Positions 1 to 18,498 are shown, counted from the stretch's first letter. The stretch is 64,000 nucleotides of DNA from Nymphaea colorata (GCF_008831285.2 NC_045141.1:24661315-24725314), one strand, 5' to 3'. Notes: generated by a model not told the origin, from the sequence alone. A program made the numbers and translations.

Positions 1-1094
1 TTTACAACGAAGGACCTAATCTTCAGTTGTCATAACCGACTGGCTCTGGCCGACTTAAATAAAATAGCTTCTCGAATCTCTTGCAGATATTACACAGTAA
101 TGCCTGCTCTAAGTTCCGAACTGAACCCCAAAATCGTTTAGTTTGCATGAGTTTTTATTTCCATTCCTTCTTAGCTTTGATCTGAGCATGCTTGGTGAGG
201 ACAACATGGTGGGAAAGCTCATTTATGCAGATTGGTTTTCTAATTTGGTCCAATATTCAACATAAGCTTCTCTTACTGGATCCATTGATCATCTGATTTG
301 GATGAATATCCAAATCTTTTTTGTACTTCTGTAAATGTCAATCCTAAACTAAATTCAGGTTCAATGGAAATTATCTAAATAGTGGAATCTTATAAGAGCC
401 CTACAAGATCTGCTACCTATCATTGATCACCTATTCAGGTTCTTGTGCTGGGTTGTTCAGATCCCATAGAGTGCCCTTCAATTCGTCGATTTAAAGTTCA
501 ACTAACAGTAACCAATAAAAATTATGCACTTGTAGTGCACAATGAACGAGAACATACAGAGATTCAACAGCTTAAATTTGAATCACATGTATCTTTTTTA
601 CCATATTTGATTTATTATATTTTAGCAGGACCGTGTTCATATTCCAATTCGAACTAAGAAAAGTATGTACCATATCTAGATTCGGTTTTGAAATTCACAA
701 TACCGGATGTGATTAACATCCAACGTTTGAATTCACTGCTGAATTGGAACCCCATTATGATATGCTAAGAATCAAGTTTTAAAATGTATGGATGTCAAAT
801 ATAGAAAAATTAATTAAATGGTGCTTATTATTCAATCAAACACCGCTAAATCCAAATCCAAAACTAGATTTGATTGGATGTCAGTTCTGAAATCTGAATC
901 TGGTTGTATTTCTTCATGGAATGTCAAATTTGTTTGTACAATGGAGTTACTTAAAGTTGGTCGATCACATATCTCACCCGAATATGATCCATTGAAATCC
1001 CAGAAAACAGAAAGATTAAGACTTATCATTTTTCAGAACTATAAGAAGTTCCTTTTTCTTTATTTTTTATGAATTTACCTGATGTTAAACTAAG

Positions 1095-1475
1095 ATAAGG
1101 ATGTTAACTGCGACCAAGGATATCAATATATCTGATTTGGATTAGATATACCGAACTGATCTCGAAAATCAAATATGGAAAAAAATTTAGCATCTTATTA
1201 AGAAATCGAATCGGATTCGGATATACATAAATATCTGATCCGATTGAGATTCGGGTCAGAATTATTTTTCAACAAATATCCGATAACTAATACTCTTACA
1301 TTTTGAAAATTGGCAAAATTTGGTTCAAAAATTGGATTTGGATTGTGAAATCGGATTTCGAATTCGAACATGATTTTCTTTATTCGCATTCGAATCCGAA
1401 TTAAAATCCGAATGAGAGAATTTTTGAAAAAAGCACATACAGTTAAGGATATATTTCGAATGACATCCCTAATAA
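1095..1475. mobile_element. Candidate non-autonomous element (MITE-like)
   Basis: The left edge reads taaggatgttaact and the right edge, reverse-complemented, reads tagggatgtcattcg. This looks like an imperfect terminal inverted repeat around a segment dense in 'atccgaat/ggattcgg' words. Plants carry many small elements of this style with ends close to 'ggatgtcaa'. No coding capacity is seen. The boundaries are approximate and no target-site duplication was established. Confidence 0.25.
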
Positions 1476-2899
1476 GCGACAACTAAAGACTCTGAATTAA
1501 TTCTCAGTGATACTCCTTGTAATATCTGATGGTTAAAGCAAAGTGGATGCCAAGTCCCATTTGTGGCTTGAATTTTGGAGATAACGGAGGGAAAAGAAAA
1601 AAAAAATCATCCATTCAAATGTAATAACTGTAGGATTTTGCGCGTTTTGTAAATAACTGACAAGTTGCACCGCTTTTGTAAAGTATTCATCCGTTTTATT
1701 TTCCATTACGCGCGAGAGGAACTAACACACAGAAGAGGGCAAACGTAATTTGATCGAAACAAAAAGCCCCATTGAACGTAGCGCCAGCTGTCAAATTAAC
1801 TACTGCTTTTACCAAAAAACCTGACACTTTCTGGCAAATGCTTTGCCCACCTTTGCCGCGCGGGCGATGAAATTTTTGCGTTGCATTTTTGTTAAACCGT
1901 TGGAGTCACCGTACAAACTAGGGGTGTTTAAGAGTCACAAAATCAATCTCAAGCTCCACTAAGCTATGCCAAATCTAAAATATAACTTAGTATTGAAGCT
2001 TGCACCATGTTAGGTAGAATAATCATATTCCAAGATCGATAAAAGTTATACGTATTAAATCTTAGGAGAGTATTCAGCAAATATTCTTATAACTTTATAT
2101 GCATTTTAAAAACACCATCTCGTTATTGTAAGAAACATGTATTTTGATTATTGAATCTATAAACATATTTATAAACACATTATATTTTTGGAAGCACAAG
2201 ATAGTGCTTTCAAAACACAAACTTTGAGAACATGCATTCTAGAAGCACAATATAGTTGTTATTAAAAGAGTTGAGCAAGAATGCAATGTTCGATTCGGGT
2301 AAGAGTGCGAACAGATTCAGACAGCTGAATCCATAGGAAAACAGATAAAGAATCAAACGTAGCGAACAAATGGGGCTTTAAGAAAGAGTAAAAGATGGAT
2401 TAAAAAAACTAGAAGCAAAGAAGATGTAGATGAAAAAATGCTGGGTGCTTGGACTCCTTTTTTGTAACAATGGGCGAAGATCAATGTAAGGAACTAATCT
2501 TGAGTAAATGAAGGCTTTACCATCAATTACGAGTCAGAAAACTATATATTCTATCATGATGTAAAGTTGGTGCTACAACAAAACCAGAGGTTTTGCTAAA
2601 AATCACTTCAAACAAAATTCAAATTCGTTCAGGAGTTTCATAGTTGAATTCAGGTACTAAGTTTGATGTACAATTGAAATTCAATAAACATCTGTTGATA
2701 TCTTACTTCAATTGCCGGTAAAGATCTGAGACGATTCCATTTGAATGTTCAGTCAAATCTGACTTCATTTTGAAAACAAATTCGAATATAAATTTTAATT
2801 ACATAATTTCTGACCAAATCAGTGGGAGAGTCCCTGTTTTGAACATTGTTCTTGATCGAAAATATTAGTTTACTAGAAAAAAATCTGCAACAAGTTGGA

Positions 2900-3720
2900 G
2901 GGCAATTTCGTAAACAGAGGAAGCCGGGAAGAAGAGGTAGTACGAGGGTGGCCTCTCCGTTAAGTACAGGAAGATGTACTGCAGCGGCTGTCGTTGCACA
3001 AATCGGCCGAGTACTTCGCTTTCGCTCACACCTCCTGCTCTCTCGTGAAACCAATCATCAAGCACTGCAGTACAGCTTCAATGGCGGATTCACTCTATAA
3101 AAACACCTTCAAATTCGAACAGACTTCTGCAAGAGGGAGAGAGCATAGGGGGGGAGGTCCCAATAGGAGCGACATGGGAACACAGGAGGCGTAAAGGCCG
3201 AGAAGGTCATGCTCGCGTGTTCCCAGGTCGCCCCTGTGGGGGCCTTCCTCTCCCGCAACGTCCATCGTCTCCGGCCAGCAGCAAAGCCAGAGAGAGAGGT
3301 CAGAGGCAGCGGGCACCATCTAAAAGGGTGATCCGCCAGCTTGATCGCATGTTTCGGTGTCTCTATTCACACTAAATGGTTTACCTTCTTTCCTTCTCTC
3401 CCACTTGACGGCGTTCTTTTTTTTTTTTCTTTTTTCTTCTCTACTTCCTTCTCTCTCACTTGACGAAGTTTTTTTTCCCTTTGGTTGCCCGTTCCATGGG
3501 GAGCGGCGTCGACGCTCCTGGAGGAACCAGTGGCAGTGGTGGACATGAAGCACATCCTCTGCATCAATTACGGATTCCACCACCCACCAACAGACTCTGC
3601 AGCCAAGGTCGCCGTACCAGATACATGGATGATCAAGATAATGCCCATGAGTGGAGGAGCACAGGAGAGCCTCGAGTCTAAAACTCCTAGTTGGCAGGAG
3701 AACGGAAGATGAACCCTACT
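2900..3720. other. GC-richer patch, function unknown
   Basis: Base composition rises here compared with the flanks, and short frames are open on both strands, for example 3460-3681 (+), 3485-3712 (+) and 3320-3583 (-). A TATA-like ctataaaaa lies at about 3096. A CT-rich run (3370-3480) precedes an ATG at 3496. I do not recognise any of the translations, and no splice chain gives a known domain. It could be a gene relic, a non-coding transcript or a repeat fragment. Confidence 0.15.
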
Positions 3721-4328
3721 GTTTTGTTCTTGCTTTCTTTTCTTGGATGAAAAATAAAAGACGTCAATCTGTTTGAAGGAACCGAGCAATACGTAACAAG
3801 TAGTTACTTACAAATGTAGTTCATCGTACGATACATAAAAAATGGCTTGAATAAGAGTCAGCTTTTAGGGGAAATTATTACATATTTCCTGGCACAATTT
3901 GTTTTCTTCGAAGCTCAAATGAAGATTTAAGATATCGTTAATTGCTTGCTCAGCTGCTCATTGGTTTTCAACGCCTACGATCTGGCAGGAGTATCATAAG
4001 ACAGTAATGGAGAGCTCTGAGATGCGAGTGATGTGGGCTGATCTAAGAACCACAAGAGAGGCGACCAACGTCTTGTGATCAGGACCTAAATTTGTGGTTC
4101 CACATTATACTTGCCTCCATCGCATTTTAGATGATGGTATGTTTACGATTAAAACAAATTACTATAATTCGTCCTTGCCTACGGATCCGTCCAAATCTTA
4201 CGAATAGAAACTCTTATTTTCATACGTCATATTTATTGTTCCTTACTTCCGAATCTATTTAAGTATCTTCTCCAATCTTGAATATCCAAGCCTAGATCCA
4301 CATTTCTATTTTTGTTCTCCCTCTATTT

Positions 4329-4357
4329 ATTCTACCCAGATTCAATCTGGGTAGAAT
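4329..4357. repeat. Perfect 12-bp inverted repeat with 5-nt loop
   Basis: The arms attctacccaga and tctgggtagaat are perfectly complementary around the loop ttcaa. The hairpin lies 47 bp before a tandem duplication and a possible gag-like frame, so it could mark an LTR or element edge, but no tRNA primer-binding site is visible next to it. Confidence 0.6.
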
Positions 4358-4403
4358 CAGAATTTCTTTGAGGTTTAATTCACTTTTATTCTTTCAATTT
4401 CCC

Positions 4404-4550
4404 TACTCACTTATCAGATTCCATCATGGAAGAAGTAAGTGTTTATTTGATCCAATCGTACCGCATAATCTTTACTCACTTATCAGATTCCATCATGGAA
4501 GAATCATTCAGTAAGCATTCATTTGAACCAATCGTACCGCACAATCTTTT
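4404..4550. repeat. Tandem duplication, about 70-78 bp unit
   Basis: Two adjacent copies begin with tactcacttatcagattcc, followed by catcatggaagaa, and end near ccaatcgtaccgca. The first runs 4404-4472 and the second from 4473. Copy 2 has a small insertion (tcattc) and substitutions. The duplication also doubles the ATG of the downstream frame. Confidence 0.8.
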
Positions 4551-4731
4551 AGAAGGTGTTCCGAGTGAATTATTTCAGTTCCATGGGTTCTTTCCCAGTG
4601 CAAATCACGATAATATCCATATCCGCAACTGTCTATGGACAGGCAAGTTCTCAGCTAAATTCAAAGGATTCATAAAAAGAATAAGCTTGTGGTTGGTGGG
4701 GCCACCATATGATTGGTGGAAAGAAGTATAA
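4498..4731 (+). pseudogene. Possible degenerate retrotransposon gag fragment
   Basis: A frame of about 78 residues ends in GPPYDWWKEV and then a stop. The aromatic WW context after 'RISLWLVGPPY' loosely recalls plant retrotransposon gag (compare 'EGEAYDWW'-type sequences). The frame is broken downstream, and no zinc knuckle, protease or reverse transcriptase follows. The assignment is only a resemblance. Confidence 0.2.
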
Positions 4732-5174
4732 GCAACTTTTATGGAAAAGCTGGACAAATACCCAAGAGACGAGGTTAAATGGTAATGAGCACACCCAATG
4801 GAAACTAAAGTTACAAAAATGGTTTCTGGAATCTTTCGATTCGCTCCCCAACATGTTGGGGGAGCGATAATTATCACCAAGAAAAAACTTGACAACACAC
4901 TTATCCAAGAACTTAGAGAATTAATAACAGGAAAACAAAAGAAACAAACGGACAAGGTGAAACAAAAGCAAGAAAAGACTGCCAGACTCCAACTTTTCTA
5001 GCTGCCTGACGTACCAAATACGGTAGGAAACACGAGCACTCACAGGTTCAAAATACATGTTATCATACTGCACATGATGTAGCTAAAGGCCCTTGCAATA
5101 TGAAATGACATCCTCCACTCCTTGACCGCACGTCCATAAGCTGATTTGGGTGCAGCATTCTTTATGTACAGAGT

Positions 5175-10158
<4,984 letters not shown>

Positions 10159-13100
10159 CGCTACGCGATCGGGAGGAGGATATGCAAACCACGAGGCAGA
10201 TCGATCGTTCGATCGATCTCTTTTCCTCTCTGGTTCGGAGAGCTGCCGATTTCCAAAAAAATAACGAAAAGGGGGGGCGGGGATTTTTCAGGGGAAAAAA
10301 AAAAATAAACGAGAAAAAGAATGGAGGGAGTGAAAAGGAAGAAGCAGAAAAAGGAAAACGATTTCCGGGAAAAAGGAGCGGTGAATTTTACCCTAAAACC
10401 CCGGGAAATCCGAGTAAGCGGGAGCCAGGAACCAGCATACCTGACCCGAACTATAACCCGATTTAATCACATTCGGAAAAATCTCATTTAATATGTATAT
10501 AAAAAAAATTTATAAATAAAAGTTTGAGTAATACGAAAAAAACTTCGTTTCTATTAATTGAATATAGGCAAAATTTATTTTTTTTTCTTGTGTTCTACCT
10601 TTTATGAATTTTTTTTTAATCGTCATATATTGTTTGATTTAAAGGTTTGTGGTTAGTTTGAACTAGAAATGATGACTCTCTTGCCTTTCCAAAAGAAATT
10701 TGCACATAGAAATTTTACAATTCGTGTATTATACAAAGAAAATTAATGTTATTAAAATGGCAAATCGACCCAGTAACCAATTTAAAAGTGGCGCGGTGCA
10801 TTACTTATTTTTATTTCTTATTTTAGTTAAGACAACGGATTTTTATTATTGGTAAATATAAAGTACATCGGATACATGTAAACAATTTTATTTTATTTTA
10901 TTTATTTATAATAAGAACAAATTATCCTCATTCGGGGTGTCCTCCTCAAAACCGTATGATGTCAGCCTGTAGAAAAATGAAAAATTCCATGGTTTTCAAA
11001 TGTCAATCAAGCGGACCCGATACCTAAGTTTGAATCCCAAACAGTAGCTTTTGCTTTATATATATATATATATAAAGACATGAAAAAACCAAAAAAAAGT
11101 ATTAAAATTCATAAAAGATTACTGACATGTTCCTGAAGATTACAAACAGAGAAGAGCAAGTAGAGTTTAAACACAGTGGAGCTCATGTAACTCAGACTTA
11201 ACTTGTTTATAACCAGAGTTTCTAACTCAAACTTGAGTTTGTTTATACAGGCAAGTTCGAGTGGAACCCTAGTTGACTTGACTCTTTGTAAATAGACTGT
11301 TACATGGCAGGCCTAACTGGGTTGGATCTTGACTGGGAAAATCCAGATTAGGTGGACAGGGTCAAACCCGGTCCGATTCAATCAGCCTATCACTTTTTAT
11401 TTAGAAAAAAAAAATCCGAATTCGTATCTTACAATTGAATAAATAACAAATGACTGTTCAATTTTTAAAAGTTAATAACTAGGCACTCAACTTTTTGAAA
11501 CAAATATATAAGTAAAATAATGATATTGTTTTTACCCGTGAAAATTTTTGAAAATCGAAATTAGATGACTCTTAGACTCGAATCAAGTCAACTGGAATCG
11601 TAGCATCGTTGGTCAGACAGGCAATAGGTTCAACATGAGGCGAGTCTCCTATTCGATAGATAATTCTGTTCCAAAATCATAATGATACGAAGAACCCGGA
11701 TATTGGAACCCCCTGTTTGAACCCAACAACCAAACAGACTCGATGAAAATTAGGATCAAGTCACTCCTTGTTTGAGCTGCTCATCAACAAAGTTGTTTGG
11801 ATCCAAAACAAAGTGGATATTCATGCCTTGAGAGTTGAGACTCAGGGACCTAAATGCAGTACACAACGTCAAAAATGAATCAGGTGGAATCCGCCGCTTC
11901 CGGTAGCAGGAAATCTGTCTTGAGTTATATTGGGATCACATAAATGGTTCAAACTCGAGCGGATCTACTTACCAAGTTCGACTTAAATGGACTTGAATTT
12001 GGAACCGAATACAATGCTTATAAACGAAATCTAAATCCCAGTTCCAGAGAAATTGGATTTGGATTCATTTTGTTTTTGTCATGTTGTATTGTGATTACCA
12101 ATGCATAAAACACGCAAATAGCCGATTGTTCCCCACAAAGTCCCAGCTGCTTCTGCCTTATGAGTTGTGACAAAAGGACTAATCTACGCCTGAACGGTTC
12201 GTGTTTGGATCGTCGTTTCTATTAATCAAAATAATATAATAGAGATCAAATTCACTCAAATTTGGTACTAGTACAGCTGAAAAAAGAAACCCAAATCTCA
12301 AAACCATATATATATATATCCCAACTCTTTACTTCCCAACCCTCTCTTGTTGGCTCATGCCAAACCAGACTGGGCTCGGTTCGTACACAAGACTTCAGTT
12401 ATAGTGCGCCATTCGCACCTGAACGAGAGTCTTCCTAATAATCCAAAATGCACTACTCCCCTAAACTGCAAATCTTGGGTCGACGACACTTAGTTGACAG
12501 GTGTTCTGCTTTTCACCGAAGTTTCGAAGTAGCTTTGAACCCTGAAAACAGGGGGGAAAAGGAGGAGGAGCTTCAGCTTCTTGGGAATATCTCTCTCGAG
12601 TCATCCAAAATGCTAAAATATGTCAAATTAAGATCCAATAATTAATTTTCATCTCCCAATTTGATCCAGAATGAAATTAAGGCAGGATATAAGACCAGAG
12701 TACCTTGTGGGGCAGTCAGATGCATGAACTGTGTCTGAATCATCCGATCAAGTTGTCCGGAACAAGGTACGTACCTGGTGGATCCAATCTGTTGAAGGGA
12801 GTGACTTGAATCGGCCTGATCCCACGGGATCAGATCCCACCGACAGCCCCAGGTAGGTAGGAACCATCAATCAACCAGATTTGGCGCTTAGTTCCAAATC
12901 TGATTAGGTTTCTATAACTTAATCCAGATCCAACTTGGTTCGGAATCCGACCGACTTCAAGCAGTTTTGGATTCAATAAATATGCATTTTGCAGGAGACA
13001 AATATTAATACCTAACTTTTTTGTTGAAGCAGTCGGTAATGAATGAGATATCTCAAAGAGGTCGAAGCCCCTTCTCCATTTCCTCATGATCTACTCTAGT

Positions 13101-13828
13101 GTTGCTTTGGGACGTGGGTGGAGCGTGATATACCTGTCAACTATAGTATCGCACATCCACTTTTTGCAATCCAGAGGAGTAACTTAGGATTCGCTGTTTT
13201 CTACTACCATTTTCTCGAGTTTACAAGTGGGCCCAAAATTCAGATGAAGAAGAGAAAGCTTTCCATAATTAACTTCAAACCAGATCATATGGAAAAGCCA
13301 AGAGACCAATAATTGAAGTCGAATGAACCATATCCTTTTAATTAATTTCGCTCGAACTCTTAATTATTATAGAGATCAGACATGTAAAGAAGAAAGGCTC
13401 TCTTAACTAATTTTCAAAAAGATTAGTGTTCATATATGATTGGGTCGCTGAGATTTTGTATGTATTCATACATATTTGAATAAAATATTCAATTGGATGC
13501 AGATTCAGTTGCAAGTAAATACACTATATCCTATATTCACACATTTTGAGTCGGTTATTATGCAAGAATGAGCCCAACTCAAATACATAAAGCATCTTTA
13601 ATTATGCAGTTCTTGCTTCTAAAAAACTAATATTTGAGTCCATTTCATCTAAGAATTGAAAAAGTCAGCTGATAAATGGTCTTAGTTTGACTGGATGAAG
13701 CTCTTCCTTGATTGGTGGCCAAGAAATTTGCTTTGAAAACAGAGTTGCTTCCACCCTTGATCTTCTTGGTGCAGTCACGTAATTGGATTTTCAAATTCTT
13801 GTCTTAGTTTTGATTTATGTATTATATT

Positions 13829-14203
13829 GGCGTTTGATGACCTTGAATTTGGATTCTAGGATTAAAATTCTAGAAACAAAATTCCACTTTGGGTTCTAAT
13901 TTTCCTTTAGGGTTAACAGTTTAGAATTTTGAAATGATGTGTTTGATAAAACAAGAATTAAAATTCTAGAATTGATGAATTAAAACCATCATGATGACAT
14001 GCGTCTTAAAGAGATGAAAAAAATTTAAAATTTTGGAATCAGAATTCCATCATTGGGGCAAAATCACAATTTTGAAATTCTGATTCAACAACGAGTCTAT
14101 AAATTCCGGAATCAAAATTCTTTGTTTGATAATGCATCTCCTATTTCATGAAAAACGAAAATCCTAATTTTAGAATTCCACAATTCCAACTTCATCAAAC
14201 ACA
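13829..14203. mobile_element. Candidate MITE with imperfect terminal inverted repeats
   Basis: The left end reads gtttgatgaccttgaattt, followed by ggattctagg. The right end, reverse-complemented, reads gtttgatgaagttggaatt, followed by gtggaattct. The roughly 375-bp interior is AT-rich, non-coding and repeats 'aaattctagaa/ggaatcaaaattc' words in both orientations, as expected of a foldback element. Target-site duplication was not resolved. Confidence 0.45.
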
Positions 14204-17200
14204 AAGATTCTTCATGTGCTATAGATTTCTTTCGCTTGCAGCTTCAAGAAAAGTTAGGGCATCTTTAGGACGACTTAGCAGCAAGGAGATGCACGTCCTG
14301 TCAAAGTATATTGTCAAGGGGATTTAAGATCTCCACCATTGATGCGAGGTCATCTGACGGCTGGAACATCAGATCTATGGCAAAATTTGATTCGAGTGAC
14401 TGACGACTAGATCAGCTCTCTCCTTCACCTATGAGATTTCAAATTCTTTGACATCCCATAAAGAGTAAATAATAAAAGATCAGAAAGCTCTACTACGAGA
14501 TGCAAATCAAGAAGATGTTCATTTTGTTGATTTCAATTTAAGAGTAAACGCTATGTGCCACCCGATAAACCAAACTCTCGGGTGCATTGATAAACTTGAG
14601 AGGTATCATTTTTAGACCCATGATCTACACAAGCTCCAAATTCTGAGTGGGACAAATCCATCTAACAGGCATCAGATGGTCATAATAGTATACAAGAGAT
14701 CACGCCAGCTAGTGATACTTTTTACTGATTAGATTATTTGTTGCTCATCTAGATGACAATAAATCCTCTTACATAGTTTTTTTTTATCATAAGTCACACA
14801 CACATACATACGCATATGTAGAAGACTTTTATGTTGTTGTGTACTGCATGTTGTCAGATGATTAAAAATTAAAAATTTGTTACTAAAAAACAGCTGTCAC
14901 TTAACATTAATTTGTGACAGTTTATCATACAACAACAATAGTTGATGATGCTTTTTAGCAAACGATTTTTGGTGTTTTTTATGATGAGTTTTTAATCTTT
15001 AGCCATCTGGCTACCTCCAACACATGACAACATAGAATTCTAGCATGATCTTCTTTCTTTCTTGTAAAAGAATATGAGATGTAAACGCGATAGCAAACAC
15101 ATGAGGAAGGAGAGCTGTCCTGTCTCAAGTCCAACTAAGCGAGATAGCTAAGAAAGGGAGAGCTTCTCCCACTCGAGCCTATCTTACACAGCCGGCCATC
15201 TGGATCAAAGCTGGTTATATGCACCATATTAGTGCATGAAAATTATATGGTTAATCATAAAAGTACCTCTCTCGTTCATGCAAAAAAAATAAAAATAAAA
15301 ATGAAAATAAAGAAAGTGAAATGCTACAAAGAACACATTTTTTTTTTTTAAATTATAAAAACATCCTCCTTCTTTTATTGCGTACTTAACCGGTGCACAC
15401 ATAACGGCACAGTCAACCTTTACTACATCGGATTGACGCCACAACACACGGCCGCCATATACTGACCCCCACGTTCTTCACTCAGTTCTTCCCCACCTTG
15501 GAGTGTAGCACCCACCAAGCAAGAATTTTGACTAAAAACAGCTCCCACTCGTTCCAATCATGCAAGAAGGAAAAGGAAATCTAGTTAATCAATTTCAATC
15601 AAGAGAGTTGAGTGTCAACTTGCACTAGCTTTCATTGGAAGATGCATGGAAACATTCTGGACTTAGGATTTTGCGCATTATCATATCTTTTATTCGATAT
15701 AATATTAATCTTGTTATTAACTGGTCATCTGCACTTTTCATTAGTCTAACAACTGCGTGATTGATTAGCCTAATAGAAAGTATCTGAAATCTCTAATTGG
15801 TTGAAGTATAAATGGATTATACCATGGATTTGCAGTAAACCTTCAACTTGAATTCCATATATCTCAAATAAACTTTAATTTGAGATGTATTGGGGACCTT
15901 AATTCCAAGCGCTCAATGGTTCCCTAGAAAATAAAGTAGCTTTAAAATAAGCACCAACATCAATCTGTTGGCTGAATATTGGTTACAGCTTCAACATATT
16001 TTCCTCCCTTCTCATTGCTTGCAAGTGAAGTGAAGTGGAGGTTGCAAGGGAGTTCTCACAAGGTGGGGGGGGGGGGGGTGTCCATGGGGCTGGACTGCCC
16101 TAATCATGTGGGACCCTATATAAGGACGCATGTGAGCTAGCTGGCTAGCCGATCGAGATGGCCCGTTAACATGAAACTGAATAGAGTTCATAATGATAAA
16201 GTGGGTCGGCTAGTCGGTTTTCAAATTTTGTAGGATCAAGCCAGATAATTCACCTATGGTTTCCTTTAAAGCAAGCGGAAGCCACCCAAAGAAGGGTCAA
16301 AGCGCTCCACTCTTTTCTTCCCCCCACCCAGGGTCCAAGGCTGCTTTCAAACTTGGATAGACTCGAGGTACACCTGTCAACTAGAGTGTCACACTACCAC
16401 CATCCGCCGTCCAGAGAAGCAGTAACCACGGGAATCTAATTGACGACAGTCCGACTAGCTATGCTATGCCTTTCGGGGCTACCTATGGTTTCCTTTTGCC
16501 TTTTTTGAGAGATCAACCCCTGTAACGTCCTGTTTAGTAGAACATGTAGACACTACCATAACATCAGCAAAAAAGAAAACATGCTTCTAAGGGAAGTAAA
16601 AGCCTAGATTCAGATATTTGGCACTCAACTGTTCACCCAAGAATACTAACAAACACTGCAACTGCAAAATAACCAATGGTGCAAAATATTTTCTTTTGGT
16701 TGCAAATTCGCGGAAAGGGAAACGAAATTATACTTTCTTTTTAACATTAAGATTATTAGGAGAAGCAACTCTTGCAAGCCCCACAATGCCAACCAGCCGC
16801 CTCAGTTGTTCCAAACTTGAATGCACAACGTACGTATATTCCAAACTGAAAAATGTGGACAACCTAATCTTCTTCTGCCACAAGTCCAAAGAAACATCCA
16901 AAGCACGCATTGTCTTGTAAACAAACTAGCTCGTCTCGATCACCACATGCACTTGAGTGAGCAAATTAGGCAGCCCAGGCGTGCACCCAACGCCTTGAGC
17001 CCCACTTGTATTAGCTACTGGATGTCTTGGTGGAAAACAACTAGGTCTAGAGTGCTAATCACTTTAATGGCCGGCTAGGTTATAATAAGTCATAATCAGA
17101 GGGCCGGCGGAGCCGGTAATCGGGTTTAATTTAGCTAGTTAATCCGACGCCATAATGTGGTTAGTATGCAGTGTTGTGTTGTTTACTTATGTGTATGTTT

Positions 17201-17700
17201 TGTCTACTAATTTAGCTGATGTAAAGGGACTCGGACAAATATCAGAAATTTCCATCTCAAGGGGCCCCAAAGCTTTGGCTATGCTGATCAATGTGTTCAA
17301 TATGATAAGGTTGGGATCGTGACTGGTGCTAATCAAAAAGTTGGTTCAGGTCAGAATGGCTATACTGTAAAACAATCCCAGCCGCATGATAGACCTAGGC
17401 TGAACCCACTCAGTGATTTCCACACAAACCTACTACCACTTTTGCCTACATATATATTATAATAATGATAAATCTGCTTTCGAACTTTTAATTGCGGATC
17501 ATTCAATAACTTCTAACTTTATTTTCTCATACAACAAAAAAGGTCGCCTCCTTTCTATAGTGGTGGGTTCCCTGAATGCTGGTTTGAGAAGACATCATAT
17601 GATCTCAAAAAAGATTAACCGAGCTAACCGACCGCCTTATCCAGCACCGACCAACGACTTGGACAACCTAAAACACTAAGGACATGAAAGAAGCGTGACA

Positions 17701-17713
17701 TAAGCCTTGGTTC

Positions 17714-17746
<33 letters not shown>

Positions 17747-17790
17747 GTGATGTAAGCCATTGGTTCTAGAGAGAGAGTGAGTGAGTTGCA
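17701..17790. repeat. Local duplication carrying (GA)n tracts
   Basis: The word taagcc(a)ttggttctagagagag occurs twice, at 17701 and about 17753. The first copy is expanded into a (GA)n run of about 28 bp and the second is short. This suggests a duplication followed by differential expansion. Confidence 0.75.
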
Positions 17791-18309
17791 TGCATCTCAT
17801 TCATTGAGTTTCAATCATGTCAAGCATTTATCTGTTTAGTTATTATATACATTTTTTTCATTTGGATTGCTTTGTTGCTCTTTTCATCTACCCAACAGTT
17901 TTAGTTTGGTGGGCCAAACATGAAAGCTCGAACCTAATCCGCGACTTTGCTTGGGTGGCTGTGGCCGAAAGGAGAAGAGTGCTCCACACCTCCCCAACTC
18001 TCCCCTCTCATGAGGGGCGGTCAATCTTCAAATTGAAGAGAGAGAGAGAGAGAGAGTTTAGCATCTCTCTTTCCTCTGCAGTGGGGCACTTCTCCACCAC
18101 GTTGCCGTAACACCTGTGTGTACCAGACTATTATAACAAACCATCACCTTCCCCAAAAGAAAACAGGCAAAAAAAAGAAAAAGAAGAATACCCATTTACA
18201 GTGAATCAGCAATGAAGAAGATTGTAGCGGTAACAATACTATGAATGGAGAGATAAAATGATCTTTAGAAGGGAAAAAATGAAAAGAATTCAATGAATCT
18301 TTTTAACAG

Positions 18310-18315
18310 TTTATT
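18310..18315 (-). terminator. Poly(A) signal of the ZAT-like gene
   Basis: On the minus strand this reads AATAAA, 184 nt past the stop codon of the zinc-finger gene, a reasonable distance for a plant 3' UTR. Cleavage would fall a few tens of bases further on. Confidence 0.45.
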
Positions 18316-18397
18316 CACAGTGGTAATGCCCAGGTTTTCCCCGCCCATCGGTTGGTTTCAGGCCTGACAGATTCAGGCCAATCAAATGGAAAAGAAC

Positions 18398-18420
18398 CAA
18401 GAGAGAGAGAGAGAGAGAGG
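18398..18420. repeat. (GA)n microsatellite in the ZAT-like 3' region
   Basis: A short GA tract (CT on the gene's own strand) lies about 80 nt beyond the stop codon, probably inside the 3' UTR. Confidence 0.8.
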
Positions 18421-18498
18421 TCGAGGAAAGATGTGGGTGTCTTCCTTGCTAATTCTTTCTTGTTTCTTTGCTGCTGCTTCTCCCTTTCTGTAATTCTT

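Larger units (their letters stand above)
1..5174. other. Intergenic region with repeat debris
   Basis: I recognise no intact gene here. The stretch is AT-rich, and its open frames are short and do not resemble known plant proteins. Parts that stand out are listed separately: a candidate small inverted-repeat element (1095-1475), a GC-richer patch (about 2900-3720), a perfect hairpin (4329-4357), a short tandem duplication (4404-4550) and a possible retroelement gag remnant (4498-4731). The segment just below 5175 should contain the 3' UTR of the RABE gene, which is read on the minus strand. Confidence 0.6.
10159..18300. other. Intergenic region between RABE1 and the ZAT-like gene
   Basis: No gene was recognised in about 8 kb. 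The first 300 bases hold the RABE1 promoter and leader (purine-rich on the plus strand, no clear TATA). Around 11200-12100 are words such as 'aactcgag', 'cccggtccgattcaatc' and 'gttcgacttaaatgg' that look like decayed dispersed repeats. A run of 14 G lies at 16065-16078 and small (TA)n tracts at about 11060 and 12309. Open frames such as 12448-12645 and 16618-16920 carry no recognisable domain. Confidence 0.6.
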
